Positions 18,362 through 28,115 are shown, counted from the stretch's first letter. The stretch: 64,000 nucleotides of DNA from Stakelama portus (GCF_003171655.1 NZ_QFZL01000001.1:992001-1056000); one strand, 5' to 3'. The notes: generated from the sequence alone by a model not told the origin. Program-made: numbers and translations.

Positions 18362-19495
18362 TCAGCCAATCAACCCGGCCAGATTTTTCCACACGCCATA
18401 AGAGCCGATATCGTTGAAAGTAACCACGAGCATCAGCGCCAGAATTGCCGCCAGGCCACCGCGAAACGCCCATTCCACCACTTCCGGCTCGACGGGTTTC
18501 CGCCGCACTGCCTCGATCGCATAAAGCAAAAGATGCCCGCCATCGAGCATTGGAATTGGCAACAGGTTTATGAACCCCAGATTGATGGAAATCAGCGCGA
18601 TGAGAAAAACGAATTCCGTCGGCCCCATCATCAGCCGCTGGCCCGAAATGCCCGCCATGCGGATCGGCCCGGCCATTTCGGAAACCGGACGGCGCCCGGT
18701 GATGATCTGGCCCAGGCCGTCGACCATCGATTGCATGATCGCCATCGTCGTCGAAACGCCGACGACAGGCGCCTCCAGCAACCCGACTTTCTCCTGAACC
18801 GGTTCCCCCGGCCCGATGCCGAGCTGACCGATACGATATTCGTTGCCGAACCGGTCGCGCTCGACGCGCGTGCCGATCACGGCCTCGATTTGACGCGCCT
18901 CGCCGTTACGCTCGAAATCGACGGTCACCTGCTCGTCGGGCCGCAGCTGCGTATATTGGATCATGTCGCGGAAAGTATGGACCGATCGTCCGCCGATCGC
19001 AGTGATCCGATCCCCGGCTTCAAGACCCGCTGCCGCTGCAGGGCTGCCTTCGACGATGCTGCCGGCAACGGTCGGCGTCCGATTCTGGCCGTACACGACG
19101 GCGAAGGCGCCCAGGATCAGGATTGCGACAAGGAAATTGGTGATCGGCCCGGCAGCGACGATGATCGCACGTTGCCAGAGCTTTTTCGATTGAAAGGTCT
19201 TCGCGCGCTCTTCCGCGGGCAGCGCCAGCCACGCGCTGCTCGGTTCGCCCGCCGGGTTCATGTCTCCGGCGAACCGGACATAGCCGCCCAGCGGCAACCA
19301 GCCGAATTTCCAGCGCGTGCCGCGCTTGTCGGTAAAACCGCCGACTTCGCGGCCGAAGCCGATGGAAAATTCCTCCGCCTTCACGCCGAACATCCGCCCG
19401 GCGAGATAGTGACCGCCTTCATGCACGAACACGAGCGGTCCGATCACCAGCACGAAGGCGACAATCGCCAGCAATATTGCGGGAAGTTCGATCAA
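18362..19495 (-). CDS. rseP: Site-2 membrane metalloprotease RseP
   Basis: Intramembrane protease that cuts anti-sigma factors and remnant signal peptides. The zinc motif HEGGH is at residues 25-29 in the first membrane helix; the second metal motif is LLPIPMLDGGH near the C-terminus. A PDZ domain lies between (about residues 120-210, with GSPAAAAGLEAGDRI). It is 377 residues long and has the expected four membrane helices. It overlaps dxr by four bases (ATGA) and is followed by bamA. Confidence 0.96.
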   Translation of the reverse strand: MIELPAILLAIVAFVLVIGPLVFVHEGGHYLAGRMFGVKAEEFSIGFGREVGGFTDKRGTRWKFGWLPLGGYVRFAGDMNPAGEPSSAWLALPAEERAKTFQSKKLWQRAIIVAAGPITNFLVAILILGAFAVVYGQNRTPTVAGSIVEGSPAAAAGLEAGDRITAIGGRSVHTFRDMIQYTQLRPDEQVTVDFERNGEARQIEAVIGTRVERDRFGNEYRIGQLGIGPGEPVQEKVGLLEAPVVGVSTTMAIMQSMVDGLGQIITGRRPVSEMAGPIRMAGISGQRLMMGPTEFVFLIALISINLGFINLLPIPMLDGGHLLLYAIEAVRRKPVEPEVVEWAFRGGLAAILALMLVVTFNDIGSYGVWKNLAGLIG

Positions 19496-20658
19496 GCGAC
19501 GCAGTCCTTCACACGCATGCCCGCGATGCGCCGGGCCTCGGCGTCGATCGCCAGCACCGCGTCCAGCGTTTCCGGGGCAGCCGGGTCATAGCAATCAAGG
19601 GTATCGGCAACGATTGCGGCAATTTCAAGAAACCCGACACGCCGGTCGAGGAATGCCGCCACGGCGACTTCATTGGCGGCGTTGAGGATGGCCGGTCGCG
19701 CACCATCGGCCGCTAGTGCCGCCCTTGCAAGCCGCAGCGCCGGGAAGCGTTCATAATCCGGCGCTTCGAATTCAAGCGACCCGATTGCGGCAAGGTCGAG
19801 TCGCGCGCATGGCGTCTCCATCCGTTCGGGCCAGGCGAGCGCATAGGCGATCGGCGTACGCATATCGGGTGTCCCGAGCTGCGCGAGCACCGACCCGTCG
19901 ATATATTCCACCATCGAATGCACCACCGACTGGCGATGCACGATGACGTCGAGCTGATCGGGCGCGATCGGGAAAAGATGGCGCGCCTCGATCAGTTCGA
20001 GCCCCTTGTTCATCATCGTCGCCGAATCGACCGATATCTTGGCACCCATCGACCAGTTGGGATGCGCCACCGCCTGTTCGGGCGTGATCGCGCGCATTGC
20101 TTCGATCGGAGTCGCGCGGAACGGTCCGCCGCTCGCCGTCAGGATGATCCGGCTGACACTGCGCGGCGCGGTGCGGTCGAGGCACTGAAACACTGCATTA
20201 TGTTCCGAATCGACCGGCAACAAGGTCGCGCCATGGCACCGCGCCGCAGCGGTCATGATCGCACCCGAGGAAACCAGCGATTCCTTGTTGGCGAGTGCGA
20301 CCGTGTGGCCCTGTTCCAATGCGGCCATGGTCGGCTTCAGCCCTGCACAGCCGACGATCGCCGCCATCGTCCAGTCGCAATCGAGCCTTGCGGCTTCGCA
20401 TACTGCGTCTGCACCACCCGCCACGGCGATGCCGGTTCCGGCCAGCGCCTGCGAAAGCGCGGAAAGACGCGAGGCATCGGCAACCACGGCAAGCCGGGCA
20501 TTGGTGCGGATTGCCGCCGCCGCGAGCTTTGCCACGTCGCTATTGGCAGTCAGCGCGACGACTTCGAACCGCTCGGGTTCGCGTTCGATCAGATCGAGCG
20601 TCGAACTGCCGACCGATCCTGTCGCACCAAGGATTGTAACCCGCTTCACATCAGCCAT
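19492..20658 (-). CDS. dxr: 1-deoxy-D-xylulose 5-phosphate reductoisomerase
   Basis: Catalyses the second step of the MEP isoprenoid pathway with NADPH. The 388-residue protein begins MADVKRVTILGATGSVGSS, with the nucleotide-binding GxTGSxG near the start, LANKESLV, the metal-site DSEHNA and SGGPFR and NWSMGAKISVDSATMMNKGLE (in two adjoining parts). I use the ATG at 20658; the frame runs upstream through cdsA coding sequence and should not be extended. It overlaps cdsA by 13 bases. Confidence 0.97.
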   Translation of the reverse strand: MADVKRVTILGATGSVGSSTLDLIEREPERFEVVALTANSDVAKLAAAAIRTNARLAVVADASRLSALSQALAGTGIAVAGGADAVCEAARLDCDWTMAAIVGCAGLKPTMAALEQGHTVALANKESLVSSGAIMTAAARCHGATLLPVDSEHNAVFQCLDRTAPRSVSRIILTASGGPFRATPIEAMRAITPEQAVAHPNWSMGAKISVDSATMMNKGLELIEARHLFPIAPDQLDVIVHRQSVVHSMVEYIDGSVLAQLGTPDMRTPIAYALAWPERMETPCARLDLAAIGSLEFEAPDYERFPALRLARAALAADGARPAILNAANEVAVAAFLDRRVGFLEIAAIVADTLDCYDPAAPETLDAVLAIDAEARRIAGMRVKDCVA

Positions 20659-21422
20659 TGCGGCACCAATACCAGCAATGCCGCAACCGGCGCCACCGGA
20701 ACCAGCCCGTCCAGCCGGTCCATCAATCCGCCATGGCCGGGCAGGATATTGTCCGAATCCTTGACGCCGGCAACACGCTTCACATGGCTTTCGAAAAGGT
20801 CGCCCAGCTGCGACAGCGCCGCCAGCAACGGTGTCGCCGCCGCCAGTCGCACCGGCAGGCCGAACCGCGTCATCAATGCGCCGAACAGCCCGGCCAGGAC
20901 GATGCCTCCGGCAAGACCCGACCAGGTCTTGGCAGGGCTGATCGAAGGCGCAAGCAAAGGCCCGCCAAAGGTACGCCCGGTAAAATAGGCGCCGATATCG
21001 CAGGCCCAGACCAGCGCCATCGCCCACACCGCGAGTATCAGCCCCTGATCCTGCGAACGCAGCGACAGCAGCGCGAGCACGGGCAGACCGACATAGAGCG
21101 CCCCGCCGCCAAGCTGGACGTTACGTGTCAGCGCGATGAGGAATATCGCCGCCCCAAAGACCAGCCCGAGCGCCAGAAAGCCCGGCCCCGCCGCGAGCGG
21201 ACACATGATCGCCAGCGGCACCGACAATGCATATTGGGCGAGGCGCTTGCGCGGCATCCGCTCGCCCGAAAGCACCGCCCATTCGCCCATCATCAGCACC
21301 GCGACGATCACCGTCACTGCCCAGAAGGCAAAGCCGCCGAGCCACAGAATCGCCGCAGCGAGCGCGATCAGCACGCCACCGACGACCGCGCGAGTCGCCA
21401 ATTCTTTCGGACTCCAGCTCAC
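20646..21422 (-). CDS. cdsA: Phosphatidate cytidylyltransferase CdsA
   Basis: Makes CDP-diacylglycerol for phospholipid synthesis. The protein is a multi-helix membrane protein of about 258 residues with the CDS signature HVKRVAGVKDSDNILPG followed by HGGLMDR near the C-terminus. The GTG start at 21422 overlaps the uppS stop as GTGA; extending to 21542 would run through uppS coding sequence. Gene order uppS-cdsA-dxr-rseP is the classic lipid/envelope series. Confidence 0.96.
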   Translation of the reverse strand: MSWSPKELATRAVVGGVLIALAAAILWLGGFAFWAVTVIVAVLMMGEWAVLSGERMPRKRLAQYALSVPLAIMCPLAAGPGFLALGLVFGAAIFLIALTRNVQLGGGALYVGLPVLALLSLRSQDQGLILAVWAMALVWACDIGAYFTGRTFGGPLLAPSISPAKTWSGLAGGIVLAGLFGALMTRFGLPVRLAAATPLLAALSQLGDLFESHVKRVAGVKDSDNILPGHGGLMDRLDGLVPVAPVAALLVLVPQWLM

Positions 21423-22159
21423 AAGCCCCCGAAGCGACGTTCGCGCATGCCATATTGCTCCAGCGCCGCAGCAAGACATTTCCCGTCGAAATCCGGCCAG
21501 AGCGTGTCGACGAAAACGAGTTCGGCATAGGCCGCCTGCCAAAGCAGGAAGTTCGACAGCCGCTGTTCGCCGGAGGTGCGGATCATGAGATCGAGAGGCG
21601 GCAAATCGCGCGTCGCGAGCGCCCCGGCAAATCGCGCCTCATCGATCGCGTCGGGGGCAAGCGTGCCATCCGCCACGTCGCGTGCCAGCGTGCGCGCCGC
21701 CGCGACGATCTCCGCCTGCGATCCATAGTTGAGCGCGATGACCAGCACGGGCCCGGGATTTCCCGCCGTGCGCGCCACCGCGTCGTCGATCATCCTGACC
21801 AGATCGGGCGCCATTTTCGTATAATCGCCGATAACGCGCAGGATCACGCCTTCCGAAATCAGTTCGTCGAGCTCGCTCGCCAGAAAATGGCGCAGCAGGC
21901 CCATCAGGTCGCGAACTTCGGTTTCGGGACGGCGCCAGTTTTCGGACGAAAAGGCGTAGAGCGTCAGTGCTTCGATCCCGAGCTCGCGTGCCGCGCGCGC
22001 GACACGGCGAACCGCCTCGACACCCTGTTTATGCCCGGCGATACGCGGCAGCCGACGCGCCTTTGCCCAGCGTCCGTTGCCATCCATGATGATGGCAACG
22101 TGCCGGGGCACGCCCGGCGCACCGGAAAGGGGCGCGGGTTGTTGCGCGGCCACTTTCAT
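21419..22159 (-). CDS. uppS: Undecaprenyl diphosphate synthase (isoprenyl transferase)
   Basis: Makes the C55 carrier lipid precursor for cell-wall synthesis. From the ATG at 22159 the protein has 246 residues with the active-site MDGNGRWA (D26), SSENWRRP and the RTSGEQRLSNF segment near the C-terminus, all hallmarks of cis-prenyltransferases. A longer frame to 22330 lacks family-like sequence. It is coupled to cdsA. Confidence 0.96.
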   Translation of the reverse strand: MKVAAQQPAPLSGAPGVPRHVAIIMDGNGRWAKARRLPRIAGHKQGVEAVRRVARAARELGIEALTLYAFSSENWRRPETEVRDLMGLLRHFLASELDELISEGVILRVIGDYTKMAPDLVRMIDDAVARTAGNPGPVLVIALNYGSQAEIVAAARTLARDVADGTLAPDAIDEARFAGALATRDLPPLDLMIRTSGEQRLSNFLLWQAAYAELVFVDTLWPDFDGKCLAAALEQYGMRERRFGGL

Positions 22160-22277
22160 CCTTCCGTCCGTTCGTGCGGGAATGGTGCGTGCACGGCGAC
22201 CTCTTGCCAGGGAATCCGGACTATAGACGCGTATCCCGGAAACAGCGCAATCCGGAATTTCGCGATGCCCGCGGGCG

Positions 22278-22835
22278 TCACTTGCCCAGGATTTCCTTTT
22301 CCTTGTTCGCCGAAACGCTGTCGATCTCACCGATCATGCTATCGGTCAGCTTCTGCACTTCGGTTTCCATCCGCTTGCGCTCGTCTTCGCTGATCTCGCT
22401 CTTCTTTTCGTCGGCCTTCAGGCTGTCATTGCCGTCGCGGCGCACATTGCGCACGGCGATCCGCGCCTTTTCGGCATATTGCCCGGCAAGCTTGGCGAGT
22501 TCCTTGCGGCGTTCCTCGGTCAGGTCCGGGATCGGCAGCCGCAGCGTCTGTCCATCGACAATCGGATTGAGGCCCAGTCCCGCCGATCGGATCGCCTTGT
22601 CGACCGGGCCGACATTCGACTTGTCCCATACCTGAACCGAAAGCAGGCGCGGTTCGGGCGCCGAAACGGTCGCCACCTGATTGAGCGGCATCTGCGCGCC
22701 ATATACTTCGACGGTCACCGGATCGAGCAAAGTCACCGACGCACGGCCCGTGCGCAGGCCGGCAAGATCATGTTTCAGCGCCTCGACCGCACCGTTCATG
22801 CGGCGCTCGAGATCGGCCTTGTCATATGCGGCCAT
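22278..22835 (-). CDS. frr: Ribosome recycling factor
   Basis: Splits post-termination ribosomes together with EF-G. It has the normal 185 residues, with LRTGRAS near residue 27, the [15 protein letters not shown] helix and VRNVRRDG, which are typical for RRF. It follows pyrH by 16 bases, and the order rpsB-tsf-pyrH-frr-uppS-cdsA-dxr-rseP-bamA is the standard one in proteobacteria. Confidence 0.97.
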   Translation of the reverse strand: MAAYDKADLERRMNGAVEALKHDLAGLRTGRASVTLLDPVTVEVYGAQMPLNQVATVSAPEPRLLSVQVWDKSNVGPVDKAIRSAGLGLNPIVDGQTLRLPIPDLTEERRKELAKLAGQYAEKARIAVRNVRRDGNDSLKADEKKSEISEDERKRMETEVQKLTDSMIGEIDSVSANKEKEILGK

Positions 22836-22851
22836 TTTCAGTCCCTCTGTC

Positions 22852-23589
22852 CTATGCGTTCGTGAGTTCTTCTTCGTTCCGAACCACCGTCGAAACGCCT
22901 TCGCCGTTCAGCACCGCGGCGAGATTGCCCGCTTCGCGGATATTGAACACGACGATCGGAATATTGTTGTCGCGGCACAATGCCACCGCGCTGGCATCCA
23001 TGACGCGCAGATTGTCGGCAAGCACACGGTCGAAACTCAGCGTTTCGTACCGCTCGGCGGTCGGCACCTTCTTGGGGTCGGCATTATAGACGCCGTCGAC
23101 GCTGGTCCCCTTGAACAGCGCATCGCAATTCATTTCCGCCGCCCGCAACGCTGCGGTCGTGTCGGTTGTAAAGAACGGAAGACCCGTGCCTGCTGCAAAC
23201 AGCACCACCCGGCCCTTCTCCATGTGCCGCTCCGCGCGGCGGCGGATATAGGGTTCGCACACGCTCGCCATCGGAATCGCCGACTGGACACGCGTCTGGA
23301 CGCCGATCTTTTCGAGTGCATTCTGCATTGCCAGTGCGTTCATCACCGTCGCCAGCATGCCCATATAATCGGCCGAGGCGCGATCGAATCCCTGAGCGGC
23401 ACCGGCAAGGCCACGGAAGATGTTCCCGCCGCCCACGACCATGCAGATTTCGAGCCCGCTATCCTTTGCCTGCTTCACTTCCTGCGCAACACGGTCGCAG
23501 GTTTCGGGATCGATGCCGAACTGCCCCTGCCCCATCAGGACTTCGCCCGACAATTTGAGCAGGATGCGTTTCATGCGGGAAAGAGTCAT
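22852..23589 (-). CDS. pyrH: UMP kinase
   Basis: Phosphorylates UMP to UDP. The 245-residue protein has the amino-acid-kinase start LLKLSGE, the [10 protein letters not shown] glycine loop, the [14 protein letters not shown] segment and GVYNADPKK. Start is ATG 23589; an internal ATG at 23574 (MKRILL) is an alternative. It is transcribed with frr. A divergent plus-strand periplasmic gene and a terminator separate it from tsf. Confidence 0.97.
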   Translation of the reverse strand: MTLSRMKRILLKLSGEVLMGQGQFGIDPETCDRVAQEVKQAKDSGLEICMVVGGGNIFRGLAGAAQGFDRASADYMGMLATVMNALAMQNALEKIGVQTRVQSAIPMASVCEPYIRRRAERHMEKGRVVLFAAGTGLPFFTTDTTAALRAAEMNCDALFKGTSVDGVYNADPKKVPTAERYETLSFDRVLADNLRVMDASAVALCRDNNIPIVVFNIREAGNLAAVLNGEGVSTVVRNEEELTNA

Positions 23590-23767
23590 GCAGGCGCCGT
23601 CTCTGGATTAGAATTGCCGGGGGTAAGCGGCGCGGACCTTAGAGGCGCGCCATTGCGATTCCAAGCGCAGAAACCCGATTGCACGCGAACAAGTTACGTT
23701 TGTCATCAAATCTGCTAGGCTTTTGCGTCGCCACGCTTCCGGCGGCCTGTTGCGCGAGGAGCCGTTG

Positions 23768-24154
23768 ATGCGCCCGATTGCTTTCGCCCTGTTTGCCAGC
23801 GCCTGTTTTGCCGCGCCCGCGTCCGCGCAAATCTATTCCGGAGCGCAGGTGTCGCGCGCCAGCGCGCCGCCGATCTGGGACAATCCCCATTCGGAACCTG
23901 CTGCACTCAGGATCGAAACCGGTGTGGGCGCCGATCTGCTGCAGATTCGCTCCGACATTCGCGATGGACGCAATAGCGGGCAGCTTTCCCGCCGCGAGGC
24001 ACGCGAGCTACGCCGACAGGGCCATGCGATCGCCGGCATGGAACGCCGGTTTCGCGATGGCGGTCTCAGCGCCCCGGAACTCGCCGAATTGCGGACGCGC
24101 GTCGCGCTGCTGCGCGACGATCTGATCGCCGCGCGCAGCGGCTCCCGCGACTGA
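23768..24154 (+). CDS. Small secreted protein of unknown function
   Basis: Not recognised as a named family. The 128-residue product starts with a clear signal peptide (MRPIAFALFASACFAAPASA) and continues with a charged, Arg-rich helical region (LSRREARELRRQGHAIAGMERRF in two parts) that probably forms an antiparallel helical pair. ATG 23768 has GAGGAG six bases upstream. It is the only plus-strand gene between tsf and pyrH, splitting an otherwise continuous minus-strand translation operon. A periplasmic location is inferred; function is unknown. Confidence 0.75.
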   Translation: MRPIAFALFASACFAAPASAQIYSGAQVSRASAPPIWDNPHSEPAALRIETGVGADLLQIRSDIRDGRNSGQLSRREARELRRQGHAIAGMERRFRDGGLSAPELAELRTRVALLRDDLIAARSGSRD

Positions 24155-24164
24155 CGCACGCCGA

Positions 24165-24202
24165 GGAAAAAAGAAGCGCGGCCACCGGGTGGTGACCGCG
24201 CT
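24165..24202 (-). terminator. Rho-independent terminator of the rpsB-tsf operon
   Basis: On the minus strand a hairpin formed by AGCGCGG-CACC arms with one mismatch (24175-24202) and an ACCC-type loop is followed by a T-rich run (complement of 24165-24174). It lies 25 bases after the tsf stop. Confidence 0.85.
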
Positions 24203-24226
24203 CCTGAACTTACAACGGAAACAGGC

Positions 24227-25156
24227 TTACTTCTTGATGCCTGCCGTCGCGGCGACTTCGGCAGCGAAGTCGCTCTCTTCCTTCTCGATGCCTTCGCCGA
24301 GCTGGAAGCGGACATAGTCCTTGAGCACGATCGTCGTGCCCGCATCCTTGCCCGCCTTGGCAACGACGTCGGCGATCGGCGTCTTGTTGTCCATGACGAA
24401 CAGCTGGCTCAGCAGCGCATTTTCCTTGGCGAACTTCTTCACCGCGCCATCGACCATCTTTTCGACGATCTCGGCCGGCTTGCCGCTTTCGGCTGCCTTT
24501 TCATGCGCCACGGCGCGTTCGCGCGCGATGACGTCCTGATCCAGGTCGTCGGCGTTGAGCGCGAGCGGGAACGCGGCGGCGATGTGCATCGCCAGCTGCT
24601 TGCCGAGCGGTTCGAGAACATCGACGCCCGCGTCCGATTCGAGCGCGACGAGCACGCCGATCTTGCCGAGGCCCGGCGCCGCGGCATTGTGGACATACGG
24701 GATCACCGCGCCCTGCGACACTTCGAGCCGCTTGGCACGGCGGATCGACTGGTTCTCGCCGATCGTCGCGATGTTGTTGGTCAGCGCTTCCTCGACGGTC
24801 TTGCCCGAACCCAGCTTCGCGCCCTTAATCGCGTCGATGTTGTCGCCGGCTTCCAGCGCGACTTCGGTCACTTCACGGACGAACGCCTGGAACTGGTCGT
24901 TCTTGGCGACGAAATCGGTTTCCGAATTGACTTCGACCGCGGCACCCTTGGTGCCGGCAACCGCGACGCCCACCAGACCTTCGGCGGCGGTGCGGCTCGA
25001 CTTCTTGGCGGCGGCGGCAAGGCCCTTGGTACGCAGCCAATCGACAGCGGCTTCCATGTCGCCGCCATTTTCCGACAGCGCCTTCTTGCAATCCATCATG
25101 CCCGCGCCGGAACGCTCGCGCAGTTCCTTGACGGCGGCAGCGGTGATCTCGGCCAT
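24227..25156 (-). CDS. tsf: Elongation factor Ts
   Basis: Nucleotide exchange factor of EF-Tu. The 309-residue protein starts [20 protein letters not shown] with MMDCKKAL, has the [10 protein letters not shown] motif in the core and ends with a lysine tail. The ATG at 25156 has a strong AAGGAAAAG upstream; an earlier in-frame start at 25183 adds nine non-family residues. It follows rpsB in the usual operon, with a terminator just after. Confidence 0.97.
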   Translation of the reverse strand: MAEITAAAVKELRERSGAGMMDCKKALSENGGDMEAAVDWLRTKGLAAAAKKSSRTAAEGLVGVAVAGTKGAAVEVNSETDFVAKNDQFQAFVREVTEVALEAGDNIDAIKGAKLGSGKTVEEALTNNIATIGENQSIRRAKRLEVSQGAVIPYVHNAAAPGLGKIGVLVALESDAGVDVLEPLGKQLAMHIAAAFPLALNADDLDQDVIARERAVAHEKAAESGKPAEIVEKMVDGAVKKFAKENALLSQLFVMDNKTPIADVVAKAGKDAGTTIVLKDYVRFQLGEGIEKEESDFAAEVAATAGIKK

Positions 25157-25322
25157 GTTCTTTTCCTTCAGCAATCCAGCCACGGCGATGCGCGGCCAAT
25201 GTTCAAAAACGGCAACCCGTTTGCACCGGGCTTGTCGAGGCCCCGTCCTGCCTCTTCGTTACAAGAGCAAGACAGTGCTTCGACAGGCCGGCACAAACGG
25301 GTGAATGCGTGTCGAAGCGCCC

Positions 25323-26144
25323 TCAGGCGTCGATCTGACGCTCGCCTTCCTCGGCAGTGCCGGGTTCGGTCGAAGCGGCGGGCGTTTCCGGCTCGCTGAC
25401 AGCTTCCTCGACCGGGGGTTCGGCCATCGCGCCCAGATCGGTGCCGCTCGAAGCCATCGCATCCTGACCACCGCGAGTCGCGGCGATCGCAGCGGCTTCG
25501 CAGTAAAGGCGGATCGCGCGGCTCGCATCGTCGTTCGCCGGGACCGGGAAGGCGATGCCGTCCGGCGACACGTTCGAATCGAGGATCGCAACGACGGGAA
25601 TGCCCAGCGTGTTGGCTTCCTTGATCGCCAGCTCTTCCTTGTTGGCGTCGATCACGAACATGATGTCGGGAATGCCGCCCATGTCGCGAATGCCGCCCAG
25701 GCTGAGTTCCAGCTTGTCGCGCTCACGCGTCAGGTTGAGGATTTCCTTCTTGGTCAGGCCGTGGGTATCGCCCGACAGCGTTTCCTCTAGCGTCTTCATG
25801 CGGCGAATCGACTGCGAAATCGTCTTCCAGTTGGTGAGCATGCCGCCCAGCCAGCGGTGGTTGACGAAATGCTGGCCCGACTTGCGGGCGGCATCGGCGA
25901 TCGGCTCCTGCGCCTGGCGTTTGGTGCCGACGAACAGCACCTTGCCGCCACCGGCGACGGTCGCATTGATGAAGTCCAGCGCGCGCGCGAAAAGCGGCAC
26001 GGTCTGGCTGAGGTCGATGATGTGGATGCCGTTGCGGTCGCCGAAGATGTAAGGCTTCATCTTCGGGTTCCAGCGGTGGGTCTGGTGGCCGAAATGGGCG
26101 CCAGATTCGAGCAGCTGCTGCATCGTGACGACGGGTGCCGCCAT
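25323..26144 (-). CDS. rpsB: 30S ribosomal protein S2
   Basis: The 273-residue S2 has [38 protein letters not shown] and the [12 protein letters not shown] segment. An acidic, Ala/Glu-rich C-terminal tail of about 45 residues extends beyond the core, as is common in alphaproteobacteria. ATG 26144 has GGAAGGAG upstream. It is the first gene of the rpsB-tsf operon; about 270 bases upstream hold its leader and the divergent small gene at 26415. Confidence 0.97.
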   Translation of the reverse strand: MAAPVVTMQQLLESGAHFGHQTHRWNPKMKPYIFGDRNGIHIIDLSQTVPLFARALDFINATVAGGGKVLFVGTKRQAQEPIADAARKSGQHFVNHRWLGGMLTNWKTISQSIRRMKTLEETLSGDTHGLTKKEILNLTRERDKLELSLGGIRDMGGIPDIMFVIDANKEELAIKEANTLGIPVVAILDSNVSPDGIAFPVPANDDASRAIRLYCEAAAIAATRGGQDAMASSGTDLGAMAEPPVEEAVSEPETPAASTEPGTAEEGERQIDA

Positions 26145-26414
26145 GGATAGTCTCCTTCCGGTTGATCCTCTGGGAAGCGATGACTCCATGTGCGCAAAGG
26201 CACCGGTGGAGCACCGGGTTATGTGCTTCCCATGCGGGTTGAGGGCGCGCGCTTAGCCCAAAGGCCACATTCGATCAACCCAAATTCACTACTTGACGAT
26301 GGAACATCGGTGGAACATAACGGGATTGTAACGCGACTTTGTGGAACATACCACAAACGGATGCGACGCGATACCGGCGGCTTTGGCGGTCGGACAGGAT
26401 ATGGGGATCGGAAA

Positions 26415-26633
26415 ATGAGCGCTGTTCTTGGCTATGCCTTCTTCGCCACTGTGTTCGGTTTCAGCATCTGGGCAGTAGCAGCGAGCGTCCTGCCGAAAAT
26501 GGAGCGCATCCGCTTCCTGTTGGCGCATGGTCCGCTGGCGATCGATGCACTGCCGCCGCGTCCCCGGCCTTCGCGCCGGACATGCGATGTGCGCATTACC
26601 GCTTCGCACAGCCGTGCACGCGCTGCGGCCTGA
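26415..26633 (+). CDS. Small single-pass membrane protein, unknown function
   Basis: Not recognised. The 72-residue product begins with one hydrophobic helix (about residues 5-26, AFFATVFGFSIWAVAASVL) followed by a basic, Pro/Arg-rich tail. The ATG at 26415 is preceded by GGATCGGAAA. Upstream is an AT-richer stretch with GTGGAACAT at two places (near 26304 and 26340), which could hold a promoter. It lies between divergent rpsB and convergent psd. The membrane helix favours a real gene, but the tail reads like a shadow of neighbouring composition. Confidence 0.5.
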   Translation: MSAVLGYAFFATVFGFSIWAVAASVLPKMERIRFLLAHGPLAIDALPPRPRPSRRTCDVRITASHSRARAAA

Positions 26634-26676
26634 CGCGAATTTTCGAATCGGGCGACCGGATCGCCGCGCCGGCCTG

Positions 26677-27405
26677 TTACTGGGCGACGCCCGTAACCGG
26701 TGAAGCGCCGCGCCGCGCGACAATGGTTTCGCCGGCAACGCAACGCTGCCCGGGCGCAACCTGACAGGTCAATTCGTCGGGCAGATAGATGTCGACGCGG
26801 CTTCCGAACCGGATCAGGCCGATCCGCTGACCCGCGACGATCATGTCGCCCGGCTTTACGAACGAAACGATCCGCCGGGATACGAAACCGGCGATCTGAG
26901 TGATCGCCACACGCATGCCGTCGCGGTCTTCGACCACGATATGCTGGCGCTCATTCTCCTCGCTCGCCTTGTCGAGTTCGGTGTTGAGGAATTTCCCGGA
27001 TACATAAATGACCTGGCGCACGGTGCCGCCGATCGGAGTGCGGTTCACATGCACGTCGAACAGCGTCATCTGGATCGACACGCGCACCAGCGACGCTGAT
27101 CCCATCCCGGAAGCGCCGACCAGATCGGACGGTAGCGCCACGCGTTCGACCATCGTCACCTGCCCGTCCGCCGGCGCGAGGATCAGCCCCTCCCCCTGCG
27201 GCACGACACGCACCGGATCGCGGAAAAACGCCGCCACGCCGATCGTCAGCAGCAACATCGGCCAGACCCAGAAATCCCAGACCAGCAGCGTGAAGAACGT
27301 CAGGACACCCGCGATCAGGACATATTTGCGCCCTTCCGGATGGACTTCCGGCAAACGCCATTTGACGGGATGCGTGCTTGTTTCTGGGCGATCGGGACGG
27401 TCCAT
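26677..27405 (-). CDS. psd: Phosphatidylserine decarboxylase proenzyme
   Basis: Makes phosphatidylethanolamine. The 242-residue protein has two N-terminal membrane helices (about residues 28-60), the APADGQV segment, FDVHVNR with the conserved His, and RFGSRVD, where cleavage before Ser202 creates the pyruvoyl cofactor. The GS rather than LGST site and the short length place it in the archaetidylserine/phosphatidylserine decarboxylase subgroup usual for alphaproteobacteria. The pssA gene that often follows is not here; a plus-strand small gene is found instead. Confidence 0.95.
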   Translation of the reverse strand: MDRPDRPETSTHPVKWRLPEVHPEGRKYVLIAGVLTFFTLLVWDFWVWPMLLLTIGVAAFFRDPVRVVPQGEGLILAPADGQVTMVERVALPSDLVGASGMGSASLVRVSIQMTLFDVHVNRTPIGGTVRQVIYVSGKFLNTELDKASEENERQHIVVEDRDGMRVAITQIAGFVSRRIVSFVKPGDMIVAGQRIGLIRFGSRVDIYLPDELTCQVAPGQRCVAGETIVARRGASPVTGVAQ

Positions 27406-27538
27406 GGTGCGGGTCTAGCGGTCCCCGCCGGGCTCGACAATCGCACAACGCACATGCGGAAAACGCGAATTGCGGCGTGCACCGGCACCCGGGCCGCATC
27501 GCCTGCTCCGATTCAGCTTCGGTTAGGCATCTTTCCCC

Positions 27539-27563
27539 GGAGCGGACGCGCATCGGCATCGTT
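27539..27563 (+). promoter_or_regulatory. EcfG-like (general stress response) promoter candidate
   Basis: GGAGC at 27539-27543 and CGTT at 27560-27563 are separated by 16 bases. The alphaproteobacterial general-stress sigma factor EcfG recognises GGAAC-N16/17-CGTT, so there is one mismatch in the -35. The DUF2383 gene starts 32 bases after the -10 element, a sensible leader length. Genes of that family are typical stress-response members, which supports the reading. Confidence 0.45.
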
Positions 27564-27594
27564 GAAGCTTCAGTCATTACAAGGAGTAAGGCCG

Positions 27595-28047
27595 ATGTCC
27601 ACCAACACCGATATCGCGAAGCTCGACGATCTGATCGTCACCACCGTCGACAGCATTCGCGGCTATGAATATTCGTCCGAACATGCCGATGCCGGGCGAT
27701 ACGCTACATTTTTCGCCGAAATGGCACAGGACCGCCTCGAAATGCTCGACCAGTTGCAACAGGCAAGCCGCGCGCTCGGCGGCACGCCTGCGGAATATGG
27801 TTCGCTGGCCGGCACGGTCCATCGCCGGATCGAGGCTTTTCGGCGGGTGCTCGGCGGCGGCGACGAAGCGATGATATCCGAAATCGAGCGCGGCGAGGAT
27901 TATCTGAAGCAAGAATTCGAACGCGCGATGCAGGACGAACATGTCTCGGCGGAAACCCGGGCGGTGATGGAGCGATGCTATGACTCGGTTCGTGCCGGGC
28001 ATGACCGGGTCAGCGCGATCAAACACGCGATGGAAGAAGCCGCCTGA
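27595..28047 (+). CDS. PA2169-type four-helix-bundle protein (DUF2383)
   Basis: The 150-residue protein is all-helical, with an early LDDLIVTTVDSIRGYE helix, AEMAQDRLEMLDQL, a GTVHRRIEAF helix and a C-terminal helix with ERCYDSVRAGHDR. This is the ferritin-like four-helix layout of the PA2169/DUF2383 family, whose molecular role is not known. ATG 27595 has AAGGAGTAAG upstream. It is a single gene, with a possible EcfG promoter before it and a two-way terminator after it. Confidence 0.85.
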   Translation: MSTNTDIAKLDDLIVTTVDSIRGYEYSSEHADAGRYATFFAEMAQDRLEMLDQLQQASRALGGTPAEYGSLAGTVHRRIEAFRRVLGGGDEAMISEIERGEDYLKQEFERAMQDEHVSAETRAVMERCYDSVRAGHDRVSAIKHAMEEAA

Positions 28048-28057
28048 ACCAAGATGC

Positions 28058-28094
28058 AAAAAGGGCGCGGAAGCCATCGCCTCCGCGCCCTTTT
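28058..28094. terminator. Bidirectional rho-independent terminator
   Basis: Nine-base arms GGGCGCGGA (28063-28071) and TCCGCGCCC (28082-28090) close a 10-base loop, flanked by AAAAA on the left (28058-28062) and TTTT on the right. It can stop both the DUF2383 transcript (+) and the trmD-rplS transcript (-). Confidence 0.9.
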
Positions 28095-28115
28095 AAACGC
28101 GCTTCGAAACCCGGC

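Noticed and set aside
24175..24202. Terminator of the plus-strand secreted-protein gene
   Set aside because: On the plus strand the hairpin is followed by CCTGAACTTAC, not a T-run; the T-run is on the minus strand, so it serves tsf.
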